Shown: piece after piece, positions 1 through 7,166 of the stretch
Position numbering within the stretch: position 1 is the stretch's first letter
Layout: each line of letters opens with the position of its first letter
Origin: Mageeibacillus sp. UBA1255
GTDB lineage: Bacteria > Bacillota > Clostridia > UBA1212 > UBA1255
DNA length: 10,360 bases
Reading direction: 5' to 3'
Assembly (NCBI GenBank): GCA_002308795.1
Contig: DBVV01000012.1
Span: 687 to 11,046, forward strand
Notes under the pieces: generated by a model
Database searches by the model: none
What the model was told of the DNA's origin: nothing
Seen by the model: the letters and a program-made list of their open reading frames with translations, nothing else
Program-made: the position numbers and the translations under genes

Positions 1-1
1 C

Positions 2-1849
2 GATGCATCGTCCCGACGGAACCTGGAGATCACAGAGGTCATGAGGGACAAATCAAGGCGAGGCAGCCTGCTGTGGGTGCTTGACCGCACCGCGACGTCA
101 ATGGGCGGACGTACCCTCCGGCACTGGATAGAGCAGCCGCTGATCGACGTTGACGCCATAAATAAACGGCTGGACAGCGTGGCGGAACTGAAAGATGCGT
201 TTATGACCCGTCAGACTCTTATGGAGCTGCTGAGCGGCATATACGACATAGAGCGCCTCGCTGGTAAAGTATCGCTCGGGACTGCGGCGCCGAAGGATCT
301 CGTATCGTTAAGGTCTTCGCTCGGAAAACTTCCCGCTTTGAAGGAAACACTCTCGGATCTTAAATCAGACCTCATCAGGGGATGTGCGGAAAATATTGAC
401 CCGATGGAAGACCTGAGGATGCTGCTCGAAAGGTCGCTCGTGGATGATCCGCCGATGCTTATGAAGGACGGAGGATTCATACGCCCCGGATACAGCGAAG
501 AAGTTGACCGGCTAAGAGAAGCCTCCACCGGAGGTAAAGGCTGGCTGGCGGAGCTTGAGGCGCGCGAACGTGAAAAGACTGGCATAAAGACGCTGAAGGT
601 CGGTTATAACAAGGTCTTCGGATACTATATCGAGGTCTCGAATTCGTTTAAAGATATGGTCCCCGATTCGTACGTCAGAAAACAGACGCTTACAGGCGGA
701 GAACGTTATATAACCGATGAGCTGAAGCGGATGGAAGATACCATCCTGGGTGCGGAAGAACGTCTTACGCGGCTCGAGAGCCAGCTGTTCTCAGATATAC
801 GCGATGAGACGGGGAAAAGGACGGAAGAACTGATGGAGACCGCACGTGCGCTGGCGGTGACCGACGCACTGTGCTCGCTATCGGAAGTAGCGGACCGTGA
901 AAATTATTGCCGCCCGGAAGTATGCGACAGCGAGGCGGGAGAGATAATCCTGAAAGACAGCCGCCACCCGGTCGTAGAAAAAATGTTGCCTCCGGGCGAT
1001 TTTATACCGAACGACGTGGAGATAAACTCCGGCGACCACCGCATGCTCGTGATCACCGGTCCGAATATGGCCGGTAAATCTACATATATGCGTCAGACAG
1101 CGCTCACTGTACTTATGTGCCAGGCGGGGAGCTTCGTCCCGGCGTCGTACGCGCGTATCTCAGTCGTAGATAAACTGTTTACACGCGTAGGAGCTTCCGA
1201 CGACCTCGCTTCCGGCCGCAGCACGTTCATGGTCGAGATGAGCGAAGTTGCAAATATACTGCAGGGCGCAACATCAAAGAGCTTTCTGATACTCGATGAG
1301 ATCGGACGAGGCACCGGAACGTTCGACGGACTGTCGATCGCATGGGCAGTGCTGGAATACATACACAATACCGTCGGGGCGAGGACAATGTTCGCGACGC
1401 ATTATCATGAACTCACCGAGCTCGAAGACCGTATGGACGGCGTGAAAAACTACTGCTCAGACGCGGACAGGACGGGGGACAATATCGTTTTCAAGCGTAA
1501 GATCAGGCGCGGAGCTGCCGACGGAAGCTACGGCGTTTGTGTTGCCGCGCTCGCAGGCATACCGCGCACCGTCACGTTAAGAGCTCAGGAACTTGCCGAT
1601 AAACTCGAAAGCGAAAGCCCCGGAAAAAGGAGCAGCCTGACGTCACGTTCAAAAGGCAGGGGCAGAGGAAAAGCCGCGGATGATATTTACGACGGCGGAA
1701 GCCCCGACCTTATCGCATACACCGCAAATACCGTTATGCAGGATGAAATAATCGGGACATTGAAGAATATGAACGTTCAGGAAATGACCCCCATTGAGGC
1801 AATGAATGAACTCTACAAGCTTCAGCAGAAGGCTGCAGGCAGGACCTGA
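2..1849 (+). CDS. mutS: DNA mismatch repair ATPase MutS, 5'-truncated by window edge
   Basis: MutS finds mismatched bases and small loops in new DNA and, after ATP binding, recruits MutL in the cytoplasm. The reading frame is already open at base 2 (DASSRRNLEITE, the start of the MutS core domain), so the first ATG at base 41 is internal. About 615 residues are present; the family is usually 850-900, so the mismatch-reading domain with its Phe-x-Glu motif and most of the connector lie outside the window. Counting from base 2, the clamp region holds YNKVFGYYIEVSNS and KQTLTGGERYITDEL. The ATPase follows: Walker A GPNMAGKST at about 353-361 (base 1058), Walker B LILDEIGRG with D432/E433, and ATHYHEL near 467. 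The tail NMNVQEMTPIEAMNELYKL is the usual C-terminal MutS motif. The signature after Walker B reads GTGTFDG where GTSTFDG or GTSTYDG is usual. No mutL follows, although clostridial genomes often place it next. Identity is certain. Confidence 0.97.
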   Translation, partial: DASSRRNLEITEVMRDKSRRGSLLWVLDRTATSMGGRTLRHWIEQPLIDVDAINKRLDSVAELKDAFMTRQTLMELLSGIYDIERLAGKVSLGTAAPKDLVSLRSSLGKLPALKETLSDLKSDLIRGCAENIDPMEDLRMLLERSLVDDPPMLMKDGGFIRPGYSEEVDRLREASTGGKGWLAELEAREREKTGIKTLKVGYNKVFGYYIEVSNSFKDMVPDSYVRKQTLTGGERYITDELKRMEDTILGAEERLTRLESQLFSDIRDETGKRTEELMETARALAVTDALCSLSEVADRENYCRPEVCDSEAGEIILKDSRHPVVEKMLPPGDFIPNDVEINSGDHRMLVITGPNMAGKSTYMRQTALTVLMCQAGSFVPASYARISVVDKLFTRVGASDDLASGRSTFMVEMSEVANILQGATSKSFLILDEIGRGTGTFDGLSIAWAVLEYIHNTVGARTMFATHYHELTELEDRMDGVKNYCSDADRTGDNIVFKRKIRRGAADGSYGVCVAALAGIPRTVTLRAQELADKLESESPGKRSSLTSRSKGRGRGKAADDIYDGGSPDLIAYTANTVMQDEIIGTLKNMNVQEMTPIEAMNELYKLQQKAAGRT

Positions 1850-1852
1850 ACG

Positions 1853-1859
1853 AAGGAGG
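1853..1859 (+). promoter_or_regulatory. Strong ribosome binding site fixing the start at 1869
   Basis: AAGGAGG lies 9 bases before ATG 1869. It selects this ATG over the in-frame upstream ATG at 1806, which lies inside mutS, has no such site, and would put a charged segment ahead of an otherwise normal signal peptide. Confidence 0.85.
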
Positions 1860-1868
1860 GAAAACATT

Positions 1869-3473
1869 ATGACAGTTAAAAAAATGCTGGCGATCATGAT
1901 CGCTTTTGTAATGCTTACCGCGACGTTTACTATTTTAAGCCTTAGAGCAGACGCTGAAGGATCTCTGAATCCGCGCTGGGAAGGAAATCAGGGCGTATGG
2001 GATCAGAAGGAAGGTGCCACAGGGTACGAGATCATTCTGTACTGGCGTACCTGGCAGCCCGTTTTTAGAGAGACTGTGACTGACTCCAGTTTCGATTTCA
2101 CTCAGTATCTGCACCCGGGCTACAATTATTCTTTCGCAGTGAGATGGATCAAAGGCGAAGAGGCGGGAGAATTCGAATCTGTTGAAAAGGGAGACATCCC
2201 GGGGGAGCCGGTGAACATTACTCTGTATTACGAGCCTGAAAGCAACTACGTTTACTGGGAACCGGTCGAAGGCGCTGATTATTATGATCTTTGGATATGC
2301 GACGGCGAAAGAGTCGCGATCAGCAGCGCGTTCGGTCTGGATGCAGAGATCACCGAATATAATGCTTCCGAAGTCGTTTATAATAACGGGAACGGCAGCT
2401 ATACCGCGCTGATCAGCGCATTTAAAGACGGCTGGGGCAATGAATTTGCTTGCGGTGAGGCCGAACCTGCCCAGCTTTCGATCACACAGGAGGATTTTCC
2501 TTCACTGATCACATCCGAACTTACTCTTGAAGTCGAACCGGGCGAGACCGGGACAACCCAGAATGTCCTTGTAAAACTGGGCGGTAAATACATCCATAGC
2601 GCCGACCGTTATTTGAAATTCGAGATCACGGGCGAAGATGCAGACAAGTTCTTCGCAGATGCGTTCGGCCCGTACAACTATGTCGAACTGCACGCCTCTT
2701 ATAACCATGCGGTAAGTTCGGTCCAGGGTACGCCTCCGGGAGAGTATCACGCTGAGCTTAATCTGTTCTACGATCCTTCCGCATCCGGGAAGCACTGGAA
2801 AAATGCCGGATCATGCGCACTTACGCTTATCGTAAAACCCGAAGAAAGCGTGGCGCAGGCGGTCGGATCCGCAAAATGTACGGTCTCGCTTCCTGAAGCC
2901 GGGGCAAAGATCGGAAAAGCCGTTTCGGCGGAGCCGGATAAATACAGCGTTGATTCGATATGGCTCGACGCGAGCGAACCTGATCATCCGCTTTCTGAAG
3001 ATGCGGTCTTCGAAGCCGGAAAAGAATATATACTTAGGGTAGCTTATCAGGCAAATCCCGGATTTGAATTTGCCGCCGACGCGGTTTATTATGCAAACGA
3101 TATGACCGCGAAAGATTTCTTTACCCGCAGCGATAACGCAAGCAGCCTCACAGGCGCTCTCTGGAGGTTCAAGTTAGACGCACCTGCAACAGATGGACCG
3201 CAGCCTACTGAAGAACCTCAGATGACAGACGAGCCTCTTACTACAGACGCACCTGCTGTAACGGACGTACCGGTGAACAGCGGGACTGATGCCCCGGACA
3301 ATGATACTGTGGCGACCGCTGCTCCGGAAAGCGGAAACAACGGAAGCGACGGTAAAGATGCGGGCGGTAATAAGTTGGGGCTCGGCATACTGATCGGCAT
3401 ACTTATCATGCTGGGTGTGATCGGTATCGGCGCGGCGGTGTTCTTTATTATAAAAAAACAGAGAGGTAAATAA
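1869..3473 (+). CDS. Secreted, C-terminally membrane-anchored beta-sandwich surface protein
   Basis: I do not recognise a named family for the 534-residue whole, so no biochemical function is assigned. Residues 1-29 look like a signal peptide: KK, a hydrophobic stretch from about 6 to 25, then ADA|E as a likely cleavage site. Two fibronectin-III-like segments follow at about 33-105 and 108-200 (TGYEIILYW; SNYVYWEPVEGADYYDLW). Next come an Ig-like beta-rich segment at about 213-325 and another at about 332-436 with an alternating W/Y/F pattern (YSVDSIWLD, FEAGKEYILRVAY). Residues 437-501 form a low-complexity stalk rich in Pro, Thr, Asp and Glu with TDxP repeats. A membrane helix lies at 503-528, followed by a KKQRGK tail, giving an extracellular domain on a stalk with a short cytoplasmic end. 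No LPxTG motif or catalytic motif is visible. FN3/Ig-like modules suggest binding to protein or glycan, but that is inference. It begins 19 bases after mutS, and its stop overlaps the next start by one base. Confidence 0.85.
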   Translation: MTVKKMLAIMIAFVMLTATFTILSLRADAEGSLNPRWEGNQGVWDQKEGATGYEIILYWRTWQPVFRETVTDSSFDFTQYLHPGYNYSFAVRWIKGEEAGEFESVEKGDIPGEPVNITLYYEPESNYVYWEPVEGADYYDLWICDGERVAISSAFGLDAEITEYNASEVVYNNGNGSYTALISAFKDGWGNEFACGEAEPAQLSITQEDFPSLITSELTLEVEPGETGTTQNVLVKLGGKYIHSADRYLKFEITGEDADKFFADAFGPYNYVELHASYNHAVSSVQGTPPGEYHAELNLFYDPSASGKHWKNAGSCALTLIVKPEESVAQAVGSAKCTVSLPEAGAKIGKAVSAEPDKYSVDSIWLDASEPDHPLSEDAVFEAGKEYILRVAYQANPGFEFAADAVYYANDMTAKDFFTRSDNASSLTGALWRFKLDAPATDGPQPTEEPQMTDEPLTTDAPAVTDVPVNSGTDAPDNDTVATAAPESGNNGSDGKDAGGNKLGLGILIGILIMLGVIGIGAAVFFIIKKQRGK

Positions 3474-4849
3474 TGGCTGATCTAACAAGGCACGATTTCC
3501 CGGAAGGATTCAAATGGGGCATTGCCACCTCGGCGGCACAGATAGAAGGCGCGGCGTTCGAAGACGGGAAAGGCGCGGAAATATGGGACATTTTTGCACG
3601 TACGCCGGGTAAAACGTTCCGCGGCGAAACGCCGGACGTTGCCTGCGATTACTATCATAAATACCCTGAGCAGCTCAGAATGATGAAAGAACTGGGATTC
3701 AATTCTCACCGGTTCTCATTTTCATGGGCGCGAGTCATGCCGGACGGAACGGGAAGGATAAATCAGAAAGGCGTGGATTTTTACAAGCGCGTCATCGACG
3801 AGATGCTGGAGCTGGGACTCACACCCAACGCTACGCTTTACCACTGGGATCTTCCGCAGGAACTCGAATACAGAGGCGGATTTCTGAACCGTGATTTCGC
3901 AGGCTGGTTTACGGAATACGCGGAATTTATGTTCCGCCAGTTCGGCGACGTCATACCGCTGTGGGCAACTTTTAACGAACCTATTGCCACCTACGTCGGA
4001 TACGCTCTGGGAGCGTTTGCCCCCGGAAGAAAGCTTGAAAAATACGGCAGGGAGGCCAATCACAACCTCCTTCTTGCCCACGGCAGCGTGGTCAAATGCT
4101 TCCGCAGCCTGTTCGGAGAGAAAAGGCCGGAACTTGACCTTAGCAGGCCAAACATAGGCATCGTCGTAGACGTGTGGCACCATCATCCCGCCAGACCGGA
4201 CGACGAGCGTGACTGTGCGATCGCCGAACTGGAAAATGAGAAAGCGTACCGTTCATACCTGAATCCGATATTCAAAGGCGGATACACCGGGGCGCTGCTC
4301 AAATATATGGCCGACAATGACTGTATGCCTGATATACGCCCGGGCGATTTCGAACTGATACGCCAGCCGCTCGACTTCTTCGGGCTGAACTGCTACAACC
4401 GCGTCGTTGACAGCGCAGAGCCGCAGAAAATACGCGAAACTGTAGAATTTGCGGGCGGGAATTACATGGACAACGGCGCTGAGTTTTACCCGAAAGCCAT
4501 CTACGACGCGCTTTTCAACGTCACGAAAAACTGGGGCGTGAACGTTCCGGTCTTTATTACCGAAAACGGTACCTATAACTGTGAAGAGGCAATAGTGACG
4601 GATGCCGGCGGGCGTGAGCGCGTGCACGACGTCACGCGTATACGGTATTTAAAAGGCTTCATTGAATGGCTGAAAAAAGCGATCGACGAAGGAATAGACG
4701 TGCGCGGGTATTACGTATGGTCGCTTCTGGACAATTACGAGTGGCCTGCAGCAAGTTCGATGCGCTTCGGGCTCGTACACTGCGATTTCGGTGCGGAGAA
4801 ATACGTATTAAAAGACAGCGCACTATTTATGCAGAAGTTTCTTGAATAG
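3473..4849 (+). CDS. Glycoside hydrolase family 1 beta-glucosidase
   Basis: GH1 enzymes hydrolyse beta-glucosides and related beta-glycosides by a retaining two-glutamate mechanism in a TIM barrel. This 458-residue protein has the usual family length and no signal peptide, so it should act on imported sugars in the cytoplasm. The N-terminal signature FKWGIATSAAQIEGA is clear (sugar-binding Q23). LYHWDLPQ supplies H124/W125, TFNEP the acid/base E169, and ITENG the nucleophile E364. The late motif SLLDNYEW is the aglycone-side Glu-Trp pair. After it comes PAASSMRFGL: the phosphate-binding Lys-Arg-Tyr pattern of 6-phospho-beta-glucosidases is absent, which favours unphosphorylated substrates. 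The usual Gly-Tyr in that loop is replaced by Ala-Ser, which might alter specificity. The ATG shares its A with the preceding TAA stop (TAATG), so translation is probably coupled to the surface-protein gene. No PTS or sugar transporter gene is in the window. Family is certain; exact substrate is not. Confidence 0.95.
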   Translation: MADLTRHDFPEGFKWGIATSAAQIEGAAFEDGKGAEIWDIFARTPGKTFRGETPDVACDYYHKYPEQLRMMKELGFNSHRFSFSWARVMPDGTGRINQKGVDFYKRVIDEMLELGLTPNATLYHWDLPQELEYRGGFLNRDFAGWFTEYAEFMFRQFGDVIPLWATFNEPIATYVGYALGAFAPGRKLEKYGREANHNLLLAHGSVVKCFRSLFGEKRPELDLSRPNIGIVVDVWHHHPARPDDERDCAIAELENEKAYRSYLNPIFKGGYTGALLKYMADNDCMPDIRPGDFELIRQPLDFFGLNCYNRVVDSAEPQKIRETVEFAGGNYMDNGAEFYPKAIYDALFNVTKNWGVNVPVFITENGTYNCEEAIVTDAGGRERVHDVTRIRYLKGFIEWLKKAIDEGIDVRGYYVWSLLDNYEWPAASSMRFGLVHCDFGAEKYVLKDSALFMQKFLE

Positions 4850-4891
4850 GCATGTTCAGGCGCAATAGATCGCCGGAAACAGGAGAGCGGT

Positions 4892-5308
4892 ATGCCACGA
4901 AAAACTACGTTGACCAAAGCCAGAATGACAGAACTGATCGGAGAAGCACGAGCGGTCAGATCGAATTCATATTCACCGTATTCCAACTATAAAGTAGGCG
5001 CGGCATTGCTCGCGTCTTCCGGAAAGATCTATGCCGGAGCAAATTTTGAAAACGCGGCGTACGGTGCCGGAACTTGCGCTGAGAGGGTGGCACTCGGAGC
5101 AGCGCTTTCCGCCGGAGAGAGAAAGTTTATAGCCATCTGCGTATGCGGAGCTGACGATTCCATATCGCCTTGCGGAATATGCCGCCAGGCGCTTTGCGAA
5201 TTCGGCGATATCACTGTAATATCGGTCGGAGCAGATGGAGACGCGGCGCGCGTAACGACGCTAGGCACGCTGCTTCCGGATTCGTTCGGGCCGGGGAATC
5301 TTACGTAG
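4892..5308 (+). CDS. cdd: Cytidine deaminase
   Basis: This enzyme converts cytidine and deoxycytidine to uridine and deoxyuridine in pyrimidine salvage, in the cytoplasm. The 138-residue length fits the small homotetrameric type found in Gram-positive bacteria. SPYSNYKVGAAL is the N-terminal signature and NFENAAYG is the nucleoside-binding segment. The zinc site is complete: C62 and catalytic E64 in TCAER, then C94 and C97 in PCGICRQ. An AGGAG site at 4881-4885 stands 6 bases before the ATG. It follows the GH1 gene by 42 bases with only a weak possible 4-bp stem between them, so it is probably cotranscribed. In many Firmicutes cdd sits with era or phosphate-stress genes; here it does not. Nothing is missing or broken. 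Confidence 0.96.
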   Translation: MPRKTTLTKARMTELIGEARAVRSNSYSPYSNYKVGAALLASSGKIYAGANFENAAYGAGTCAERVALGAALSAGERKFIAICVCGADDSISPCGICRQALCEFGDITVISVGADGDAARVTTLGTLLPDSFGPGNLT

Positions 5309-5318
5309 TTTATCGAAA

Positions 5319-5324
5319 AAGGAG
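5319..5324 (+). promoter_or_regulatory. Ribosome binding site supporting a GTG start
   Basis: AAGGAG ends 9 bases before GTG 5334. It supports this non-ATG start, which gives the expected N-terminus (MDFVILIPAYQP) of a GT2 glycosyltransferase, with the first beta strand complete. Confidence 0.75.
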
Positions 5325-5333
5325 AAACAGTAA

Positions 5334-6401
5334 GTGGATTTTGTAATATTGATACCAGCGTACCAGCCGGATGAGAAATTGACCGCATTTGCCAGAGAAC
5401 TGAAAGAAACGGGGCTCGAAGCGCTCGTCGTTGACGACGGCAGCGGTGAGGAATGCGCACAATATTTCGAGGCATGCGAATTGCTGGGTCTTAAAGTGGT
5501 ACATCACGAAGTGAACAGAGGCAAAGGCGCCGCGCTGAGGACCGGTATGGAAGCGATAAGCAGGATCTACCCCGAAGCACGCTGGATCATCACGGCCGAT
5601 TCGGACGGACAACACACTCTCGAGAGCCTTGAAAAAGTTGCCGCTGTATGCCGCGAAAATCCCGACGCTCTCGTGCTCGGAGGACGGTTCCAGGATAAAG
5701 ATAAGATACCGTTCAAATCACGGCTCGGCAACGATTTTACGAGGTTCGTATTCAAGCTCGCCACAGGCATATCGATACACGATACACAGACGGGTCTTCG
5801 CGGTTTCCCTTCATCCGCCATTCCGCGGATGCTGGAGGTAAAGGGCGACAGATACGAATACGAAATGAATATGCTCCTGTCTCTCAAGGGGTGGGAGATG
5901 CCTTATAAAGAGGTACCGATAGAGACCGTATATATCGACAACAACGCCGGTACGCATTTTCACCCGTTCAGAGACTCGATCAGGATCCTTAGCCAGATAC
6001 TCAAATTTATCAGCGCATCCGTGATCTCGTTCGTTGTCGACTACCTGCTTTATATCCTCTTCCTGTACGCGCTGTGTCCGCTGATACTCGGAAAACCGCT
6101 GCCTTCTTATGCGGTACCTGTGTCATATTTCGCCGCTCGCGTGATCAGCGGCATCGTGAACTATATTCTTAACAGCCGAATGGTATTCAAATCATCCGGC
6201 GTGCGTCAGGCGGCAGGTTACGCGGTGCTGTGGCTGGTCGTGCTCGGACTCGGGATGCTCGGATCGTATCTGATAAAAGATCTGCTTGGCTGGCCGGGCA
6301 TCATATGCAAACTGCTTATAGACGCACCGCTGTTCCTTTTGAGTTATTTCGTGCAGAGGGAGATCATTTTTAAGAAGAAAAAGGTGGCCGGGGACAAATG
6401 A
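5334..6401 (+). CDS. GT2 glycosyltransferase fused to a GtrA-like membrane domain
   Basis: The N-terminal half (about 1-215) is a GT-A fold family 2 transferase of the dolichol-phosphate-mannose-synthase type. It has VILIPAYQP at the start, VVDDGSG with D34/D35, the metal-binding DSDGQH at 89-94, TQTGLRGF, and RYEYEMNMLL. Such enzymes move a sugar from a nucleotide donor to a polyprenyl phosphate at the inner face of the membrane. The C-terminal part (about 224-350) is hydrophobic with roughly four membrane helices and ends in a Lys-rich FKKKKVAGDK tail. The segments ISFVVDYLLYILF and VNYILNSRMVF resemble GtrA/DPMS-type membrane proteins, which take part in flipping or handling lipid-linked sugars. 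The fusion would couple synthesis and membrane handling of a polyprenyl-phosphate sugar for wall or surface glycans; donor and acceptor cannot be told from sequence. It follows cdd by 25 bases, and its TGA overlaps the next ATG (ATGA). Confidence 0.9.
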   Translation: MDFVILIPAYQPDEKLTAFARELKETGLEALVVDDGSGEECAQYFEACELLGLKVVHHEVNRGKGAALRTGMEAISRIYPEARWIITADSDGQHTLESLEKVAAVCRENPDALVLGGRFQDKDKIPFKSRLGNDFTRFVFKLATGISIHDTQTGLRGFPSSAIPRMLEVKGDRYEYEMNMLLSLKGWEMPYKEVPIETVYIDNNAGTHFHPFRDSIRILSQILKFISASVISFVVDYLLYILFLYALCPLILGKPLPSYAVPVSYFAARVISGIVNYILNSRMVFKSSGVRQAAGYAVLWLVVLGLGMLGSYLIKDLLGWPGIICKLLIDAPLFLLSYFVQREIIFKKKKVAGDK

Positions 6402-7141
6402 CTTTCGATTTTTCGCCTTCATCGCTGTCAATACCATTTGAAGGCGGTACCGCCGTTTATCTTTTCACCGGCCACTACGGCAGCGGAAAAACGGAGACCG
6501 CGGTCAATTTCGCCCGCTTTTTAAGAGAGCGTTACCGGCGCGCATGCTCTGAAGAAGAGCATAAGATCGCTATGCTCGACATGGATATCGTGAATCCGTT
6601 CTTCCGCTCGGCCGATGCACGCGAATATCTCGAATCGCAGGGCGTACGCGTCGAGGTGCCGCTATACGCCAACACGAACGTAGATATGCCTTCATTGCCT
6701 CCGTCGATGGGCGCGCTGATCCGCGACAGGTCGTACGACGTGATAGTTGACATCGGCGGAGACGATATGGGAGCGAGAGCGGTAGGATGCTACTCTGAAG
6801 ATATATTGACCAGACGGAATTACAGATTTTTTGTGTTCAATAAAAGGCGTCCGTTTACCGGGACCGCACAGGCAGCGCTTAAGATATACGACGAGATCGA
6901 CAGCGTTTCCAAGGTCCCGTGTGCGGGTATCGTGAACAATACCAACCTCCTGGACGAGACGGATATCGGGATGATACGCGAAGGATATGCGGAGGCAGCC
7001 GAACTGGGCAGACTTCGCGGAGTACCGGTAGTGTTTTCCACGGTTCCGGAAGGCCTGTACGGAGAACTGCTGGAGCAGGGAGGCGTTTTTACCGCGGATA
7101 ACGTCATTCCGCTTCGCAGGACAGTAAAGAGGCTGTTCTGA
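6398..7141 (+). CDS. SIMIBI-type P-loop ATPase of unknown function (MinD/ParA/CobQ-like)
   Basis: This 247-residue cytoplasmic protein has a P-loop GHYGSGKT at 25-32, a switch-like DMDIVNPFFRS at 61-71 and DIGGDDMGAR from 118. A GIVNNTNL segment at about 178-184 may contact the base. The order and spacing fit the SIMIBI class (MinD, ParA, dethiobiotin synthetase, CobQ/CobB relatives). The P-loop lacks the extra Lys of the deviant MinD/ParA motif (KGGxGKT), so it need not be a partition-type dimeric switch. I recall similar short ATPases with the DxDIVNPxFRS motif as conserved hypotheticals in Clostridia, but I know of no assigned role. Its start overlaps the glycosyltransferase stop by four bases (ATGA). 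An AAGGTGG-like site at 6381-6387 lies about 10 bases upstream, and coupling is likely. The first 17 residues precede the first beta strand and are unremarkable. Function is left open. Confidence 0.85.
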   Translation: MTFDFSPSSLSIPFEGGTAVYLFTGHYGSGKTETAVNFARFLRERYRRACSEEEHKIAMLDMDIVNPFFRSADAREYLESQGVRVEVPLYANTNVDMPSLPPSMGALIRDRSYDVIVDIGGDDMGARAVGCYSEDILTRRNYRFFVFNKRRPFTGTAQAALKIYDEIDSVSKVPCAGIVNNTNLLDETDIGMIREGYAEAAELGRLRGVPVVFSTVPEGLYGELLEQGGVFTADNVIPLRRTVKRLF

Positions 7142-7166
7142 TCAAAACGGAAGGGATAATACCGAA

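Noticed and set aside
41..43. ATG 41 as the true mutS start
   Set aside because: The frame is open to base 2 and the residues before it (SSRRNLEITE) are conserved MutS core; the start lies upstream of the window.
1806..1868. Upstream ATG 1806 as start of the surface protein
   Set aside because: It lies within mutS, lacks a ribosome site, and adds an Arg-rich segment before a good signal peptide; ATG 1869 has AAGGAGG at ideal distance.
3473..4849. 6-phospho-beta-glucosidase assignment
   Set aside because: The C-terminal phosphate-binding Lys-Arg-Tyr pattern is absent and there is no PTS gene nearby.
4850..4891. Terminator or riboswitch between the GH1 gene and cdd
   Set aside because: Only a possible 4-bp GGCG/CGCC stem without a T-run in 42 bases; too weak to call.
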